64,000 bases of DNA from VRUE01 sp045805805 (GCA_045805805.1 JBJMKO010000047.1:1-64000), one strand, 5' to 3'; positions 8,068 to 16,182 are shown, counted from the stretch's first letter. The notes: a model not told the origin generated them from the sequence alone. Program-made: numbers and translations.

Positions 8068-8327
8068 CGACCTCGGACGCTATCCAGGGCTTCGGCGCTT
8101 CGCTCGGCCTGTCGCCGGTAGTCGGCGAGCAAAATTGCCAGCTCCGCTTTCGACTCGAATCCCGACTCGACGAAGTAGCGACGACCGCGGCCGTCGCCGG
8201 GATAGTCGTAGACGAAAACCTCGCCCTCGATGCGGCGGCCGAGCAGAACACGCGGCTCATCGGAGACGGTGTAGTAGCCGAGGACATTGAGCTGTGCCGG
8301 ATAGGGCTGAACTGCGGTGGCGCTCAT
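8064..8327 (-). CDS. Small hypothetical protein, first of a three-gene operon
   Basis: 87 residues. The ATG is well supported by AAGGAGG six bases upstream. The sequence has alternating beta strands (QLNVLGYYTV, EPRVLLGRRI, GEVFVYDY) and a C-terminal helix (KAELAILLADYRRQAERSAEAL). No family recognised. The leader contains a long inverted repeat whose near arm ends on the ribosome binding site. Confidence 0.75.
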   Translation of the reverse strand: MSATAVQPYPAQLNVLGYYTVSDEPRVLLGRRIEGEVFVYDYPGDGRGRRYFVESGFESKAELAILLADYRRQAERSAEALDSVRGR

Positions 8328-8336
8328 CGCGCACCT

Positions 8337-8487
8337 CCTTGGGCTCGTTGACGGAAGACGTCGAGCCGTCGGGCAGCGGATCAGGCGGCACGGAACCCGA
8401 GCGTCAGCGAGGCCCCGCGAAGCGGGGGCCTTGTAGCGACGCCGGCCACTGCCAGGCTCGAAACGGCTTCCGTTAACGAGCCCAAGG
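8337..8487. repeat. Long inverted repeat in the leader of the three-gene operon
   Basis: Arms of 21 bases at 8337-8357 and 8467-8487 (outer part CCTTGGGCTCGTT) match at 20 of 21 positions. The one difference would be a G-U pair in plus-strand RNA and A-C in minus-strand RNA. A second hairpin lies inside (AGGCCCCGC-GAA-GCGGGGGCCT). The near arm overlaps AAGG of the AAGGAGG ribosome binding site of the operon's first gene, so folding could limit translation. It may equally be a copy of a dispersed palindrome, as this genome has several kinds. Confidence 0.7.
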
Positions 8488-8603
8488 TCCCACCGTGCGC
8501 GGCGATCCACAACATCCGGACCAAGGGCATGAAACGATTGCTCCTCGATGCGGGGATGTCGGCAGAGCGGCATATGGAAAGCCAACGACGCGGTGGCTCG
8601 CTG

Positions 8604-9278
8604 ATGGATGCGGAACGAGCGGAGTGGTCGGCGGTTGACGATTACGTGACCGAGCTGTTGACGCCGCACGACGAGGCACTGTCTGCGGCGCTCCAAGCAA
8701 GCGAGGCGGCCGGGCTGCCAGCAATCCAGGTCTCGCCGCCGCAGGGCAAGCTGCTCTACCTGCTGGCAAAGTCGATCGGGGCGAGGTCGATCCTCGAGTT
8801 CGGGACGCTCGGCGCCTACAGCACGATTTGGCTAGGCAGGGCGCTGCCGAAGGGTGGTCGGCTCATCACTCTGGAGGCCGATCCCACCTACGCGCGGGTA
8901 GCCGGCGAAAACATCGCTCGGACCAACCTGGCGGACGTTGTCGATATGCGCATCGGGCCGGCCCTGGACGTTCTGCCCGCGCTGCGTGCCGAGGGGGCAG
9001 GTCCCTTTGACTTCACCTTCATCGACGCCGATAAGGAGAACAGCCCTGCCTACTTCGCCTGGGCGCTGGAGCATTCGCGGCCAGGGAGCCTGATTGTCGC
9101 CGACAACGTTGTTCGTGACGGAACCCTGGCCGACCCCGAAAGCGACGATCCGAAGGCGCAAGCTCAGCGTCAGTTGCACGAGATGATCGCTGCCGAGGAG
9201 CGTGTAGGCGCGACGACGATCCAGACAGTCGGCAACAAGGGCTATGACGGATTCGCCCTCGCCTTGGTCGGGCAGTAG
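8604..9278 (+). CDS. O-methyltransferase (Methyltransf_3 type)
   Basis: About 224 residues from MDAERAEWSAVDDY; ATGs at 8529 and 8577 are alternatives. SAM motif SILEFGTLGAYSTIWLGRAL, metal/substrate motif FDFTFIDADKENSPAYFAWAL and IVADNVVRDG are those of caffeoyl-CoA/catechol-type O-methyltransferases, which methylate vicinal hydroxyls in a divalent-metal-dependent way. Bacterial members act on varied catechol-like metabolites; the substrate is unknown. Confidence 0.92.
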   Translation: MDAERAEWSAVDDYVTELLTPHDEALSAALQASEAAGLPAIQVSPPQGKLLYLLAKSIGARSILEFGTLGAYSTIWLGRALPKGGRLITLEADPTYARVAGENIARTNLADVVDMRIGPALDVLPALRAEGAGPFDFTFIDADKENSPAYFAWALEHSRPGSLIVADNVVRDGTLADPESDDPKAQAQRQLHEMIAAEERVGATTIQTVGNKGYDGFALALVGQ

Positions 9279-9355
9279 CGGCGGCTTTCACGTCGCCGAT
9301 CAGGCCATCGCAGGACGATCCGGAGGCCAGATAGTCAGGTTCCCGAGTCGGAGGT

Positions 9356-9934
9356 CTACGGCGAAAGCAGGCTGACGTTCCAACTGTTGCCGTCGCGCCG
9401 AAAGAGACGACGTTCATGGAGTCGGTCCGCGGCTTCGCTCCAGAGCTCGATGGTGTCGGGTCTTACGCGAAGCGCTCCCCAATCCTCGGGACAGGCAGGA
9501 GCGGCCTCCTGGACCTCCGCCAGGTGAGCAAGCCGCGCTCGCAGGGGTTCGAGGTCCTCGATCGGCTCGCCCTGGCGGGAGACGACAGTTTGAAGCTGGT
9601 GTAGAAGATCCCGCTCAGCGAACAGCTCCTCGGCCAGCGCTCGCTCGGCGAGGCTGGCCTCGCCCGTGACATGGGCTTGCCGTCCAAGGGCGGGCCAGTG
9701 GAAAAGAAGCGAGACATGGGGATTCGCCTCGATCTCTCTCGCCTTGCGCGTCCACAGCGCGGTGGTGAAAACGAGGGCATCGTCCTCAATGCGCTTCAGC
9801 GTCACCGTTCGCGCCGACGGGTGGCCATCGGCTCCCACGGTCACGAATGCCACCGAGGCTGGGTGCGGCACTTCCTCTCGGCGTGCCTCCTCGATCCACT
9901 CGCGCAACTGAGACAGCGGCTCGATTCGATTCAT
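9356..9934 (-). CDS. pdxH: Pyridoxamine 5'-phosphate oxidase family, PdxH-like
   Basis: 192 residues, an ATG with AGGGAG about ten bases upstream. The FMN-binding split barrel is seen in PSARTVTLKRIEDDALVFTT and ANPHVSLLFHWPALGRQAHVTG. The C-terminal dimerisation segment LRVRPDTIELWSEAADRLHERRLFRR ending SLLSP is that of true PdxH, which oxidises pyridoxine/pyridoxamine phosphate to pyridoxal phosphate. It is slightly short compared with E. coli PdxH (218). No vitamin B6 genes are adjacent. Confidence 0.85.
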   Translation of the reverse strand: MNRIEPLSQLREWIEEARREEVPHPASVAFVTVGADGHPSARTVTLKRIEDDALVFTTALWTRKAREIEANPHVSLLFHWPALGRQAHVTGEASLAERALAEELFAERDLLHQLQTVVSRQGEPIEDLEPLRARLAHLAEVQEAAPACPEDWGALRVRPDTIELWSEAADRLHERRLFRRDGNSWNVSLLSP

Positions 9935-9948
9935 GATCGTGCAGCTCC

Positions 9949-10341
9949 CTACTCTTGCGGCTCGACGTGGACCGGGAAGTTGACGCTGTTGGCGATGAAG
10001 CAACGCTCGTGGGCACAGCGGTGCAGCGAGCGAAGCTGCTGCTCCTCCAGATCGCATTCAAAGACCACTCGGGGACGCAGAACCACGCGCGTGAACCCGC
10101 TGCCATCCATCATCCCTTCGGACTGATCTTCGTATGAAGTCACCGGGACACGCTCGCCGCGCGCCAGTGCCAGGAACCAGAGCATGTGACAACTCGATAG
10201 CGAGGCGACGAACATCTCCTCCGGGTCGGCCTTGTCGACATTTCAGCCGAACTCCGGTGCACTTGACGCAGACAGTCGTTGAGCGGCAAGCTCGACGGTG
10301 TGGGCACGAATGTCGTCCTCCTCTCGATCCCACCGCACCAA
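9949..10341 (-). pseudogene. OsmC-family peroxiredoxin-like protein, in-frame TGA
   Basis: The two halves lie in one frame, interrupted by TGA at 10243-10245: LVRWDREEDDIRAHTVELAAQ...SSAPEFG, stop, NVDKADPEEMFVASLSSCHMLWFLALA. Both OsmC cysteines are present (SSCHML and HERCFIAN). OsmC proteins reduce organic hydroperoxides. The N-terminal start is unclear: TTG (10341) or GTG (10338) fit, and a nearby ATG at 10370 is in another frame, so a second lesion is possible. The stop does not sit at a catalytic Cys, which argues against selenocysteine. A G-to-T change (GGA to TGA) would explain it. Confidence 0.8.
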
Positions 10342-10366
10342 CGCCGATGGACGGTTGGCTCCGTCC

Positions 10367-11011
10367 TCATGACGAGAAGGCTGGCTTGATGCCAATGAGA
10401 AGCGCCATCTCAAGCCACTTCCAGTAGCAGTCGACGTCATCAAAGCCGAGATCGCGCAACCAACCTAGTTGCGTCTCGACGTCCAGCAAGCGGTCCGACG
10501 GGTCCTCGTTCTCGATCGGCTCGTCGATCGCGTCGAAGAACGCCAGATGTAGACGTTGGCTTGGCGACGCCACATGCTCGAAATTCGCGAAGACGCCGCC
10601 CGGTTCAAGCAGATCGAGCACCTCGCCATAGAGCGAACGCTTCCGCTCGTGCTCAAGATGATGGATCGCAAACGATGAGACGACAGCATCGAAGCGTCCG
10701 AGTGCAGGAAGGGGCTCAATAAGGTCGTGCTGGACAAGCTCGATACCGTCATTGTCGGCAAAGCGCTCGCGCGCGGCCCCGAGCATCAGCTCAGAGAAGT
10801 CGAGGCCCACTCCATGCATCTCCGGCCTGTCGGCCCGCAGAAGTTCGAGCAGCCGCCCGTCACCCGTGCCGAGGTCGAGGATGCGTTGAGCACCAGGTGG
10901 CACGTGCTCAAGCAGGACACGCTCCCCCTCGGCGCGATGTGGAAAATCATCTGCGCGGGCGAGGTAGCGGTGGACTTTCTGCTCGTCGATCGTCCACTCC
11001 TCGCCGGGCAC
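10367..11011 (-). CDS. SAM-dependent methyltransferase
   Basis: 214 residues, class I fold. Motif I is RILDLGTGDGRLLELL, acidic residue GLDFSELML, motif post-I HDLIEPLP and FDAVVSSFAIHHLEHERK, then LEPGGVFANFEHV. It resembles UbiE/CmoA-type small-molecule methyltransferases. Ends with a helix (KWLEMALLIGIKPAF). Substrate unknown. Confidence 0.9.
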   Translation of the reverse strand: MPGEEWTIDEQKVHRYLARADDFPHRAEGERVLLEHVPPGAQRILDLGTGDGRLLELLRADRPEMHGVGLDFSELMLGAARERFADNDGIELVQHDLIEPLPALGRFDAVVSSFAIHHLEHERKRSLYGEVLDLLEPGGVFANFEHVASPSQRLHLAFFDAIDEPIENEDPSDRLLDVETQLGWLRDLGFDDVDCYWKWLEMALLIGIKPAFSS

Positions 11012-11041
11012 AGCTGGATTATCCAGCTTGCGGGCTCAACT

Positions 11042-11354
11042 GATCGGTAGGGTCAGCCGTCGCGCCAAGCCCGCGAACAAGCCTTGGGGGAGCGCGGGGG
11101 GGAACGAAAGGGGGTGAAAACAGCCCTTCGCTGACTTTCGTCGACTCGCCCTGACCCCCCGCCTTCGGCGAGATCGAGGCGGCGCAATCGCAGCCCTCAT
11201 ACGGGATTGCGCTCTACAAAGCGGGGATGATGAGACGGTTTCTGAACCCCGAGATAAGGCAGCAGATTGAAGCGCTGCATCGCGAGTTGGCTTGATACGC
11301 CGAGGGCCGCCCCAAGGAGCGGCCCTCAACATTCTCCCCGGCAAGTGTTGGCGG
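11042..11354. other. Gene-poor interval with a possible ORF remnant
   Basis: About 310 bases without a convincing gene. On the plus strand, an open frame at roughly 11153-11294 could encode EIEAAQSQPSYGIALYKAGM and RFLNPEIRQQIEALHRELA, but it has no start with a binding site (only ATGATG for the last 22 residues). It may be the 3' remnant of a lost gene at the edge of the accessory region. Confidence 0.35.
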
Positions 11355-11666
11355 CTATGGCCTGACGGCGGCCGAAAAGACGTAGAGGCTCTTCCAGGCA
11401 CCCCGCACTTGCTGTTTCTCCACTTTGGTCAAGATGCCGTAGCCAGCGAGCGTAGTGACGTGATACGAAACGACCGACAGGCCCAACGCCCCGTCAAAGA
11501 CGAGCGCCAAGTCTGAGGCCGACAACGGCCGGTCGATCCAGCCCATCGCCTCGATGATGAGCGCCTTGGTTGGATGCGCGAGCAGCATGGCGAGCGCGTT
11601 CCAGTCCAGTGATTGACCGAACTTGGATAACGGCGTGTCGCAGGGTTTGGGGTGATCTTCGGGCAT
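11355..11666 (-). CDS. Winged-helix transcriptional regulator (ArsR-like)
   Basis: 103 residues. LAMLLAHPTKALIIEAMGWIDRPLSASDLALVFDG followed by LSVVSYHVTTLAGYGILTKVEKQQVRGAWKSLYVF is a winged helix-turn-helix of the ArsR type; no metal-binding Cys cluster is visible. It likely works with, or is a shorter relative of, the next gene on the same strand. Confidence 0.85.
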   Translation of the reverse strand: MPEDHPKPCDTPLSKFGQSLDWNALAMLLAHPTKALIIEAMGWIDRPLSASDLALVFDGALGLSVVSYHVTTLAGYGILTKVEKQQVRGAWKSLYVFSAAVRP

Positions 11667-11853
11667 GGGGTATGGCGCGCTCCGGGCGGCGGGAGGCCCA
11701 GGTCGGGTTGAAGCCGCCCGAAGCGCTCAAACCAGAACCGCTCTGTTGTCGTTTTGCTGACGACTCGCGGGGCGGTTATCTGGTTTGGAGTAGTAGAGGG
11801 TTCCAGATCGGAACGCGTTGGTCCATACCGATTTCTCGAACCGAGTTCGGTGG

Positions 11854-12483
11854 CTACTCAGCAAACTGGGCCGAGAGGCGGCGGCCGCGCTGACGGCCGG
11901 TGCGGCTCCGGAGAAAACTCATCATCGCGACGACGACCGAGGTCCCGGTCTCGCCGGACTCGGCCATACGACCAGCGGCTCGGGCCTCGATATCCACAAC
12001 CCGCTCGTACGATTCGGCCTGCTCGTCCGCGATCTCCCGCCGTCCCTGGGCATCGAGGTTCAGCGACCGCCAACTCATCCAGATGTGGTCGTCGTGGTCC
12101 ATCTTCTTCGCCCGAAACGCTGACAGCACCTCGGCCAGGATCCCCTGGATGATGATGCCGGTGATGCGGTGGCGGACCTTTGTCGGCAAGGCGCGCGTTT
12201 CCTCATCGCTCAAGAACGGGCGCTCGATGGCTCGGTAGAAGTGCTCGTTGGCGTTGCGGGCAGTCTCGACCCTGACGAATTCAATGCTTTCGTCGTCGCG
12301 CATCGCTTTGATGTGGTTACCGACCTTGCTCACCGTTGAGCCGATCATGCGGGCGATCTCGCTCGGGCTGGCCGGGCCGTCGTTCAGGATCGCGAGCGCC
12401 TCGACCCTGATCCAGTGACCCAAGTTGTAGGGCACTGCCTCGTCGATTGGCCGCGCCGTCTGTTTGCTGCTCGTCGCCCCCAA
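11854..12483 (-). CDS. Winged-helix transcriptional regulator
   Basis: 209 residues with TTG start just after GGAGGAGC. The N-terminal DNA-binding domain reads WIRVEALAILNDGPASPSEIARMIGSTVSKVGNHIKAMRDDESIEFVRVE, related to the shorter regulator nearby. The C-terminal ~120 residues (LPTKVRHRITGIIIQGILAEVLSAF, then DDHIWMSWRSLNLDAQGRREIADE) are a helical domain of a type seen in actinobacterial ArsR-like proteins. It sits at the left side of the mobile-element region; its ligand is unknown. Confidence 0.8.
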   Translation of the reverse strand: MGATSSKQTARPIDEAVPYNLGHWIRVEALAILNDGPASPSEIARMIGSTVSKVGNHIKAMRDDESIEFVRVETARNANEHFYRAIERPFLSDEETRALPTKVRHRITGIIIQGILAEVLSAFRAKKMDHDDHIWMSWRSLNLDAQGRREIADEQAESYERVVDIEARAAGRMAESGETGTSVVVAMMSFLRSRTGRQRGRRLSAQFAE

Positions 12484-12605
12484 GTGCTCCTCCAGTCAAT
12501 GCGGATTGGCTAGTCAAAGGGGGCGGAGCATAGGGAGTTCCCCGGTCACGCAGCCCGGCTACTCACGTTTTCCTTTATACTCAGGATTTCCTTAGTATTC
12601 ATCTC

Positions 12606-12631
12606 CCTCCCCGGTTGATACCGGGCTGACG
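12606..12631. promoter_or_regulatory. Short palindrome upstream of a 19-residue ORF
   Basis: CCCGG-TTGATA-CCGGG forms a perfect 5-bp stem close to the GGAGGGAGGT ribosome binding site of the tiny ORF that follows. It could be an operator for one of the neighbouring HTH regulators. Confidence 0.3.
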
Positions 12632-12651
12632 ACGGAGGGAGGTGAGCAGGG

Positions 12652-12711
12652 ATGACGATCAGCAAAGTGGCGATGACGACGCCGAGTGTGCAGGTGCTCA
12701 AGCACAACTAG
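12652..12711 (+). CDS. Very short ORF with strong ribosome binding site
   Basis: Encodes 19 residues, MTISKVAMTTPSVQVLKHN. The start is preceded by GGAGGGAGGTGAGCAGG, an unusually strong binding site. It is isolated between two regulator genes and carries no signal peptide. It may be a leader peptide, signalling peptide or chance; only the ribosome binding site supports it. Confidence 0.4.
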   Translation: MTISKVAMTTPSVQVLKHN

Positions 12712-12787
12712 GCATACCGCGATTCCGGGGCCGGTCTGACCGCCGCACGCAGCGGACGGCGACCGGCCCCCACGGCTACCGGCCGGA

Positions 12788-13027
12788 TTAGGCGTCGCCT
12801 AGGTCTTCGGCTCGCTTCGCCAACTCGGAGACGGTGAGGTCGAGCGCGGCGGCGATCCGCCGGACGCTGCCCCAGGCCGGGTTGTTCCGGCCGCTCTCGA
12901 TGTGGCTGATCCAGGTCGGATGAATCTCGGCCGCCAGGCCCAGTTCCTCCTGGCTGAGGTCGCATTCCTCCCGCCGCGCTTTGATCGCGCGGCCAAGGCC
13001 GGGTTGTGGCTCGGTGCGGGGCGGCAT
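12788..13027 (-). CDS. XRE-family transcriptional regulator
   Basis: 79 residues, a lone helix-turn-helix: LGRAIKARREECDLSQEEL, then AAEIHPTWISHIESGRNNPAWGSVRRIAAALDLTVSEL. This is the Cro/C1 type, slightly extended at the N-terminus. It is divergent from the small membrane proteins downstream and could repress them. Confidence 0.92.
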   Translation of the reverse strand: MPPRTEPQPGLGRAIKARREECDLSQEELGLAAEIHPTWISHIESGRNNPAWGSVRRIAAALDLTVSELAKRAEDLGDA

Positions 13028-13148
13028 TGAGGGCTGGACGCTCTCCGCTTCTGCCGCGCTGGTCCATAGAGTCGAACTCAAGTATGCTGTCGAACTCAAG
13101 TTGGCAAATGGCCCCTCGGGGCACACAACGGAGACGAGGAGGCGCAGA

Positions 13149-13415
13149 TTGGACGCTCTGACGGTGCTACTCGCAGGGGGCCTGGTGCTCGTGAGTATTC
13201 CCCTGGGTGGGCCGCTCGCGGTGCTGGCCGTGCTGGCCGCTTTCGACCTGCCATCGGGATTCCAGTCGGCGGCGTCGGACTTCACCAGTGGTGGCGGCTG
13301 GGCGCTCCTGGCAGTCGGTGCCGTGGTTGCGTTCGGCCTGGGCCTCGTCTACCTCAGAGGGCGTCGGCCGCTGGAACCGGTCGGCTTGCCTCGTGACCCC
13401 GGCTCGGTTTCGTGA
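13149..13415 (+). CDS. Small membrane protein
   Basis: 88 residues from a TTG six bases after GAGGAGG. Two membrane segments: ALTVLLAGGLVLVSIPL with GGPLAVLAVLAAF, and GWALLAVGAVVAFGLGLVYL, ending in a positively charged tail. Its stop overlaps the GTG of the next gene. No family recognised. Confidence 0.7.
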   Translation: MDALTVLLAGGLVLVSIPLGGPLAVLAVLAAFDLPSGFQSAASDFTSGGGWALLAVGAVVAFGLGLVYLRGRRPLEPVGLPRDPGSVS

Positions 13416-13696
13416 GCGAGCCGCCGACACCGGAGGCCGTGCCCGCAGCGACGGCCGAGGGTCACGCGCCCACTCGATCGAGCGACGCGCTCGCCATCGC
13501 CGGGTGGATCACGGCCGTCGTGGTCCCGCTTCCGGTCGGCATGGTGATCGGGGCGATCCTGGCCAGTCGCGACGACAAACGGGGGCGCTGGATTCTCGGG
13601 GTGGCGGTTGGCGTCACCGTCCTCTGGATTCTCGTCGTAGTCCTGCTTCTGAATACGGCGGAACACCAGGCCGAACAGAGCTACTACTACGAATAG
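13412..13696 (+). CDS. Small membrane protein (DUF4190-like)
   Basis: 94 residues, GTG start in a GTGA overlap with the previous gene. A Pro/Ala-rich N-terminus is followed by two membrane helices (AIAGWITAVVVPLPVGMVIGAILA and WILGVAVGVTVLWILVVVLLL) joined by SRDDKRGR. The layout resembles small DUF4190-type proteins often found beside secreted or signalling proteins. Confidence 0.75.
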   Translation: MSEPPTPEAVPAATAEGHAPTRSSDALAIAGWITAVVVPLPVGMVIGAILASRDDKRGRWILGVAVGVTVLWILVVVLLLNTAEHQAEQSYYYE

Positions 13697-13698
13697 CG

Positions 13699-13890
13699 GT
13701 GGGGGCGTTCCGGGGGACAGCTCTAGTGGTAGCCATCCTGGGGGTCACGGCGCTGGTCGGCTGGGCACCAGCACCCGCAGAATCTGTCGCGCAGGCGGTA
13801 CTAATGATCAGTGCAGGCCGCGGCATCGGGGGGCGGCAAAGTGACAGGTGGCCGACACGAACACTGCACGAAACGGGCGGGCCGATGTGA
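13699..13890 (+). CDS. Possible small exported protein
   Basis: 63 residues from a GTG one base after the previous gene's stop codon. It has a hydrophobic stretch (ALVVAILGVTALVGW) followed by APAPAES, which could be a signal peptide and cleavage site. No ribosome binding site is evident, so it is a weak call. Confidence 0.4.
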   Translation: MGAFRGTALVVAILGVTALVGWAPAPAESVAQAVLMISAGRGIGGRQSDRWPTRTLHETGGPM

Positions 13891-13927
13891 TCGCGACCGA
13901 CTTAGCGGTTGACGGAGATTCTGCTGG

Positions 13928-14380
13928 CTAAGACTGTTGTCTAACTCTTACGTAGAGCGGGAATGTACCAGTGCGTTCTAGCGCTAGGTCGCCTGGGCCA
14001 TCGCTCCATACACGAACTTCGCCGCTGGCTCGTTCAAACACGAGTGTCGATTCCTCATCACCAAAGTGCATCTCATCGCTGTAGTGCTCTCCCCCAAGTG
14101 GAAACCACCCCCTCCGCCAGTCCTGAGCAACTACCTCGAACTGCACCAATACGAAAGGCACATCTAGCTGTGGGAACTCCTTACCATCAACTACCCGGAT
14201 GGATGGACTGGGGGGAATCTCAATATCAACGACTCGCCTGTCGCCAACTGGCACTCTGAAAGTCGGCGGTTCATGGCTGGGGGAGACCTCATACACAACA
14301 GAGCCGTCAAGCTGATGTTCTGCCCGAATCTTACGAGACCGCAGCTCCGCGTGACCTACATTTTGCTCAGGCTTACTCAC
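13928..14380 (-). CDS. Hypothetical protein, low-GC cargo
   Basis: 150 residues, GTG start after GGAGGAAT. The product is predicted mostly beta (VVYEVSPSHEPPTFRVPVG, DVPFVLVQFEVVAQDW, PGDLALERTGTFPLYVRVRQ), with no signal peptide. Base composition is clearly lower in GC than both flanks, indicating separate acquisition. It forms a two-gene unit with the upstream gene, 36 bases apart. Function unknown. Confidence 0.75.
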   Translation of the reverse strand: MSKPEQNVGHAELRSRKIRAEHQLDGSVVYEVSPSHEPPTFRVPVGDRRVVDIEIPPSPSIRVVDGKEFPQLDVPFVLVQFEVVAQDWRRGWFPLGGEHYSDEMHFGDEESTLVFERASGEVRVWSDGPGDLALERTGTFPLYVRVRQQS

Positions 14381-14416
14381 ATTCCTCCATGCCGTTCACT
14401 AGTCTGACACTCGTTT

Positions 14417-15571
14417 TTATACGACTTTCCAGTCTCTGTCAATAGCCCCCCAAACACCACACCATCCGAATGGCACACCCTGACGGCTTTCCCGGTCGCG
14501 ACGTGGCCAGTACCGAAACTTCCACAATGGTTGAATATGCCACTTCGCTTCATCAGTCTCCAGACCGAGAATTGCTCCAATTTGTATTAGGTGGAGCAGT
14601 TCGTCGTATGACCGCATTGGGTCGAGCGACCCGGTTTCCCCGATCTCTCGTAGCACCTCGGTGCCGAATCCTTCATCCAGCGATACACGGGCAAACGTAA
14701 AGGGTCGATACAGTGCGTCCCAATCGGCGGTAGTGAGCCACTCTTTCCAGGTGCCGATCACTCGAATACCCGTTTGGCTACTTTCAAGCTGTTCCAAGAA
14801 CGGGTGCAGCGTACTTCTAGGTTCTCTGTAGGCTGCCAACAGCGCCGAGTGTTCGCGCATGGTAAATAAGGGGCCTGGGCACTTAAAGAGAATCCAACCA
14901 ATGTCGCCGGGGGCATCACTGCCATTTCGCTCCCTCTCAGCGATAAGTCGTGCCACTAGTTGCCGCGCGAGATCAAGTCTCTCCCAAGCTGCCGCATAAA
15001 CGAAAAGTACCCAGAGTTGCGATTCGGAGTCAGCGTCGCTCGCACTCCTGAGTTCGTCCATTAGATCGTTGGCCTCATAAAGAACGCTCAGTCCGCTAGC
15101 CTTCGCGACTGGAGAACGCGACAGGCGCTCGGCAAGCTCTTCATGTATTTCCCGCTCATCCGTATCTATGTGAGTTCGCATTGAGACGGAACGACCTGGC
15201 CGTTTCCCGATGAGTATTTCGCGGCGCGGCATGATTCTCGGGATTTCCTGCCACTCCTCCGTGAGGGCATAAGTGCCATCGATGAGCTTTATGCGCCACT
15301 CGCGTTCCTGTTGCTCTGACTTCGTCTTGCCGAGGTGCGAGGGCTTCATCTTTTCAAGCTCGTTAACGATTGCGGTCGCTAGCTCGGTCGCTTTCGACAG
15401 GTCGTCGAGAGCGTCCCAACCTTGTTGATGCACAAACCGTGACAGCGATAGAACGTCGGCGAATTCGCCCACATCACGGGCAATCGCGAACGGATTGAGG
15501 TTTCGCTTTGCGGCCTCCTGCAGTTGCCGGGGCACGCCTTGCAGGAGTGGCTTTCTTGGCATAGAGAACAT
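14417..15571 (-). CDS. Hypothetical protein, low-GC cargo
   Basis: 384 residues, soluble, predicted mostly helical. The N-terminal ~100 residues include AIARDVGEFADVLSLSRFV and LSKATELATAIVNELEKM; the middle has ELAERLSRSPVAKASGLSVLY; and the C-terminal part is rich in Trp (KEWLTTADWDALY, AKWHIQPLWKFRYWPRRD). I recognise no family. GC content is visibly lower than in neighbours. Its position as cargo inside a mobile element, with a small partner, is compatible with a defence or toxin system, but nothing in the sequence proves it. Confidence 0.78.
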   Translation of the reverse strand: MFSMPRKPLLQGVPRQLQEAAKRNLNPFAIARDVGEFADVLSLSRFVHQQGWDALDDLSKATELATAIVNELEKMKPSHLGKTKSEQQEREWRIKLIDGTYALTEEWQEIPRIMPRREILIGKRPGRSVSMRTHIDTDEREIHEELAERLSRSPVAKASGLSVLYEANDLMDELRSASDADSESQLWVLFVYAAAWERLDLARQLVARLIAERERNGSDAPGDIGWILFKCPGPLFTMREHSALLAAYREPRSTLHPFLEQLESSQTGIRVIGTWKEWLTTADWDALYRPFTFARVSLDEGFGTEVLREIGETGSLDPMRSYDELLHLIQIGAILGLETDEAKWHIQPLWKFRYWPRRDRESRQGVPFGWCGVWGAIDRDWKVV

Positions 15572-15675
15572 ATAGCGAAGCTGGAGACTCTCCGCCAGGT
15601 GCCAAAAGTGTGCCTGGAGTGCCAGAGGAAGCGACGGTATCCGTGTACTCCATCCACTTTCGAAAGGAGCACGAA

Positions 15676-15969
15676 ATGGCCTCTGATCTAACCCCCTACC
15701 GCCCCCGCGCCCTCGCCCGCGAGGAGCGCCAAACTGCGGCCATGCTGCGCCGGGAGCAGCTGCCCGCCAAGCGCGCAGCAGCGCGGATACAGGCAGCGAC
15801 GCTGGTCGCGCACGTCGGCATAGTCAACGTCGAGACCTTGACTGCCTTGGAGGTCGAGGCACTGCGGCGGCAAGGTGCCGTCATCGACAACCGAGTACGG
15901 AGCATCGTTGACGGCTTCGCGGCGCTTGTCGGCACCGAGTTGGGGCGGCTGTCCCTGGGGGGTGAGTAG
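15676..15969 (+). CDS. Small element protein, helical
   Basis: 97 residues starting after GAAAGGAG. It is charged and helical (PRALAREERQTAAMLRREQLPAKRAAARIQAATLVA), followed by ETLTALEVEALRRQGAV and RSIVDGFAALVG. Likely a coiled-coil or DNA-binding accessory protein of the mobile element. First of a train of six tiny genes leading into the TraD-like gene. Confidence 0.75.
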   Translation: MASDLTPYRPRALAREERQTAAMLRREQLPAKRAAARIQAATLVAHVGIVNVETLTALEVEALRRQGAVIDNRVRSIVDGFAALVGTELGRLSLGGE

Positions 15970-15972
15970 ACG

Positions 15973-16182
15973 ATGGTGCTGGTTTGGTTTTTGGCCCTTG
16001 TCGGCCTGAGCCTTCTCATTGCCCTAGCCGCGTTGGCCGTGATCGCCATCGGTCGGCTGCGTCCTCCGACTGAACCCGAAGACGCATTCGACCTCGCGCT
16101 CGCAAGCGTCGCCCGACTCCAAGGCGAGGCGTGGAGCGCGATTCAGGAATTGCGCGGCGAGAGCCGGAAAGGAGATGAGTAA
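15973..16182 (+). CDS. Small single-pass membrane protein
   Basis: 69 residues. Membrane segment VWFLALVGLSLLIALAALAVIAIG near the N-terminus, then a charged cytoplasmic tail (RPPTEPEDAFDLALASVARLQ). It ends in TAATG, overlapping the next gene by one base. Element gene of unknown role. Confidence 0.7.
   Translation: MVLVWFLALVGLSLLIALAALAVIAIGRLRPPTEPEDAFDLALASVARLQGEAWSAIQELRGESRKGDE

Noticed and set aside
10243..10245. TGA in OsmC as selenocysteine codon.
   Set aside because: It is not at a Cys position of the family, and there is no convincing SECIS hairpin right after it.
2406..11110. The 11-base GGGAACGAAAG occurs at 2406 and 11100 and could look like att repeats of an island.
   Set aside because: An 11-base match between two places in 64 kb is expected many times by chance, and no longer match surrounds it.
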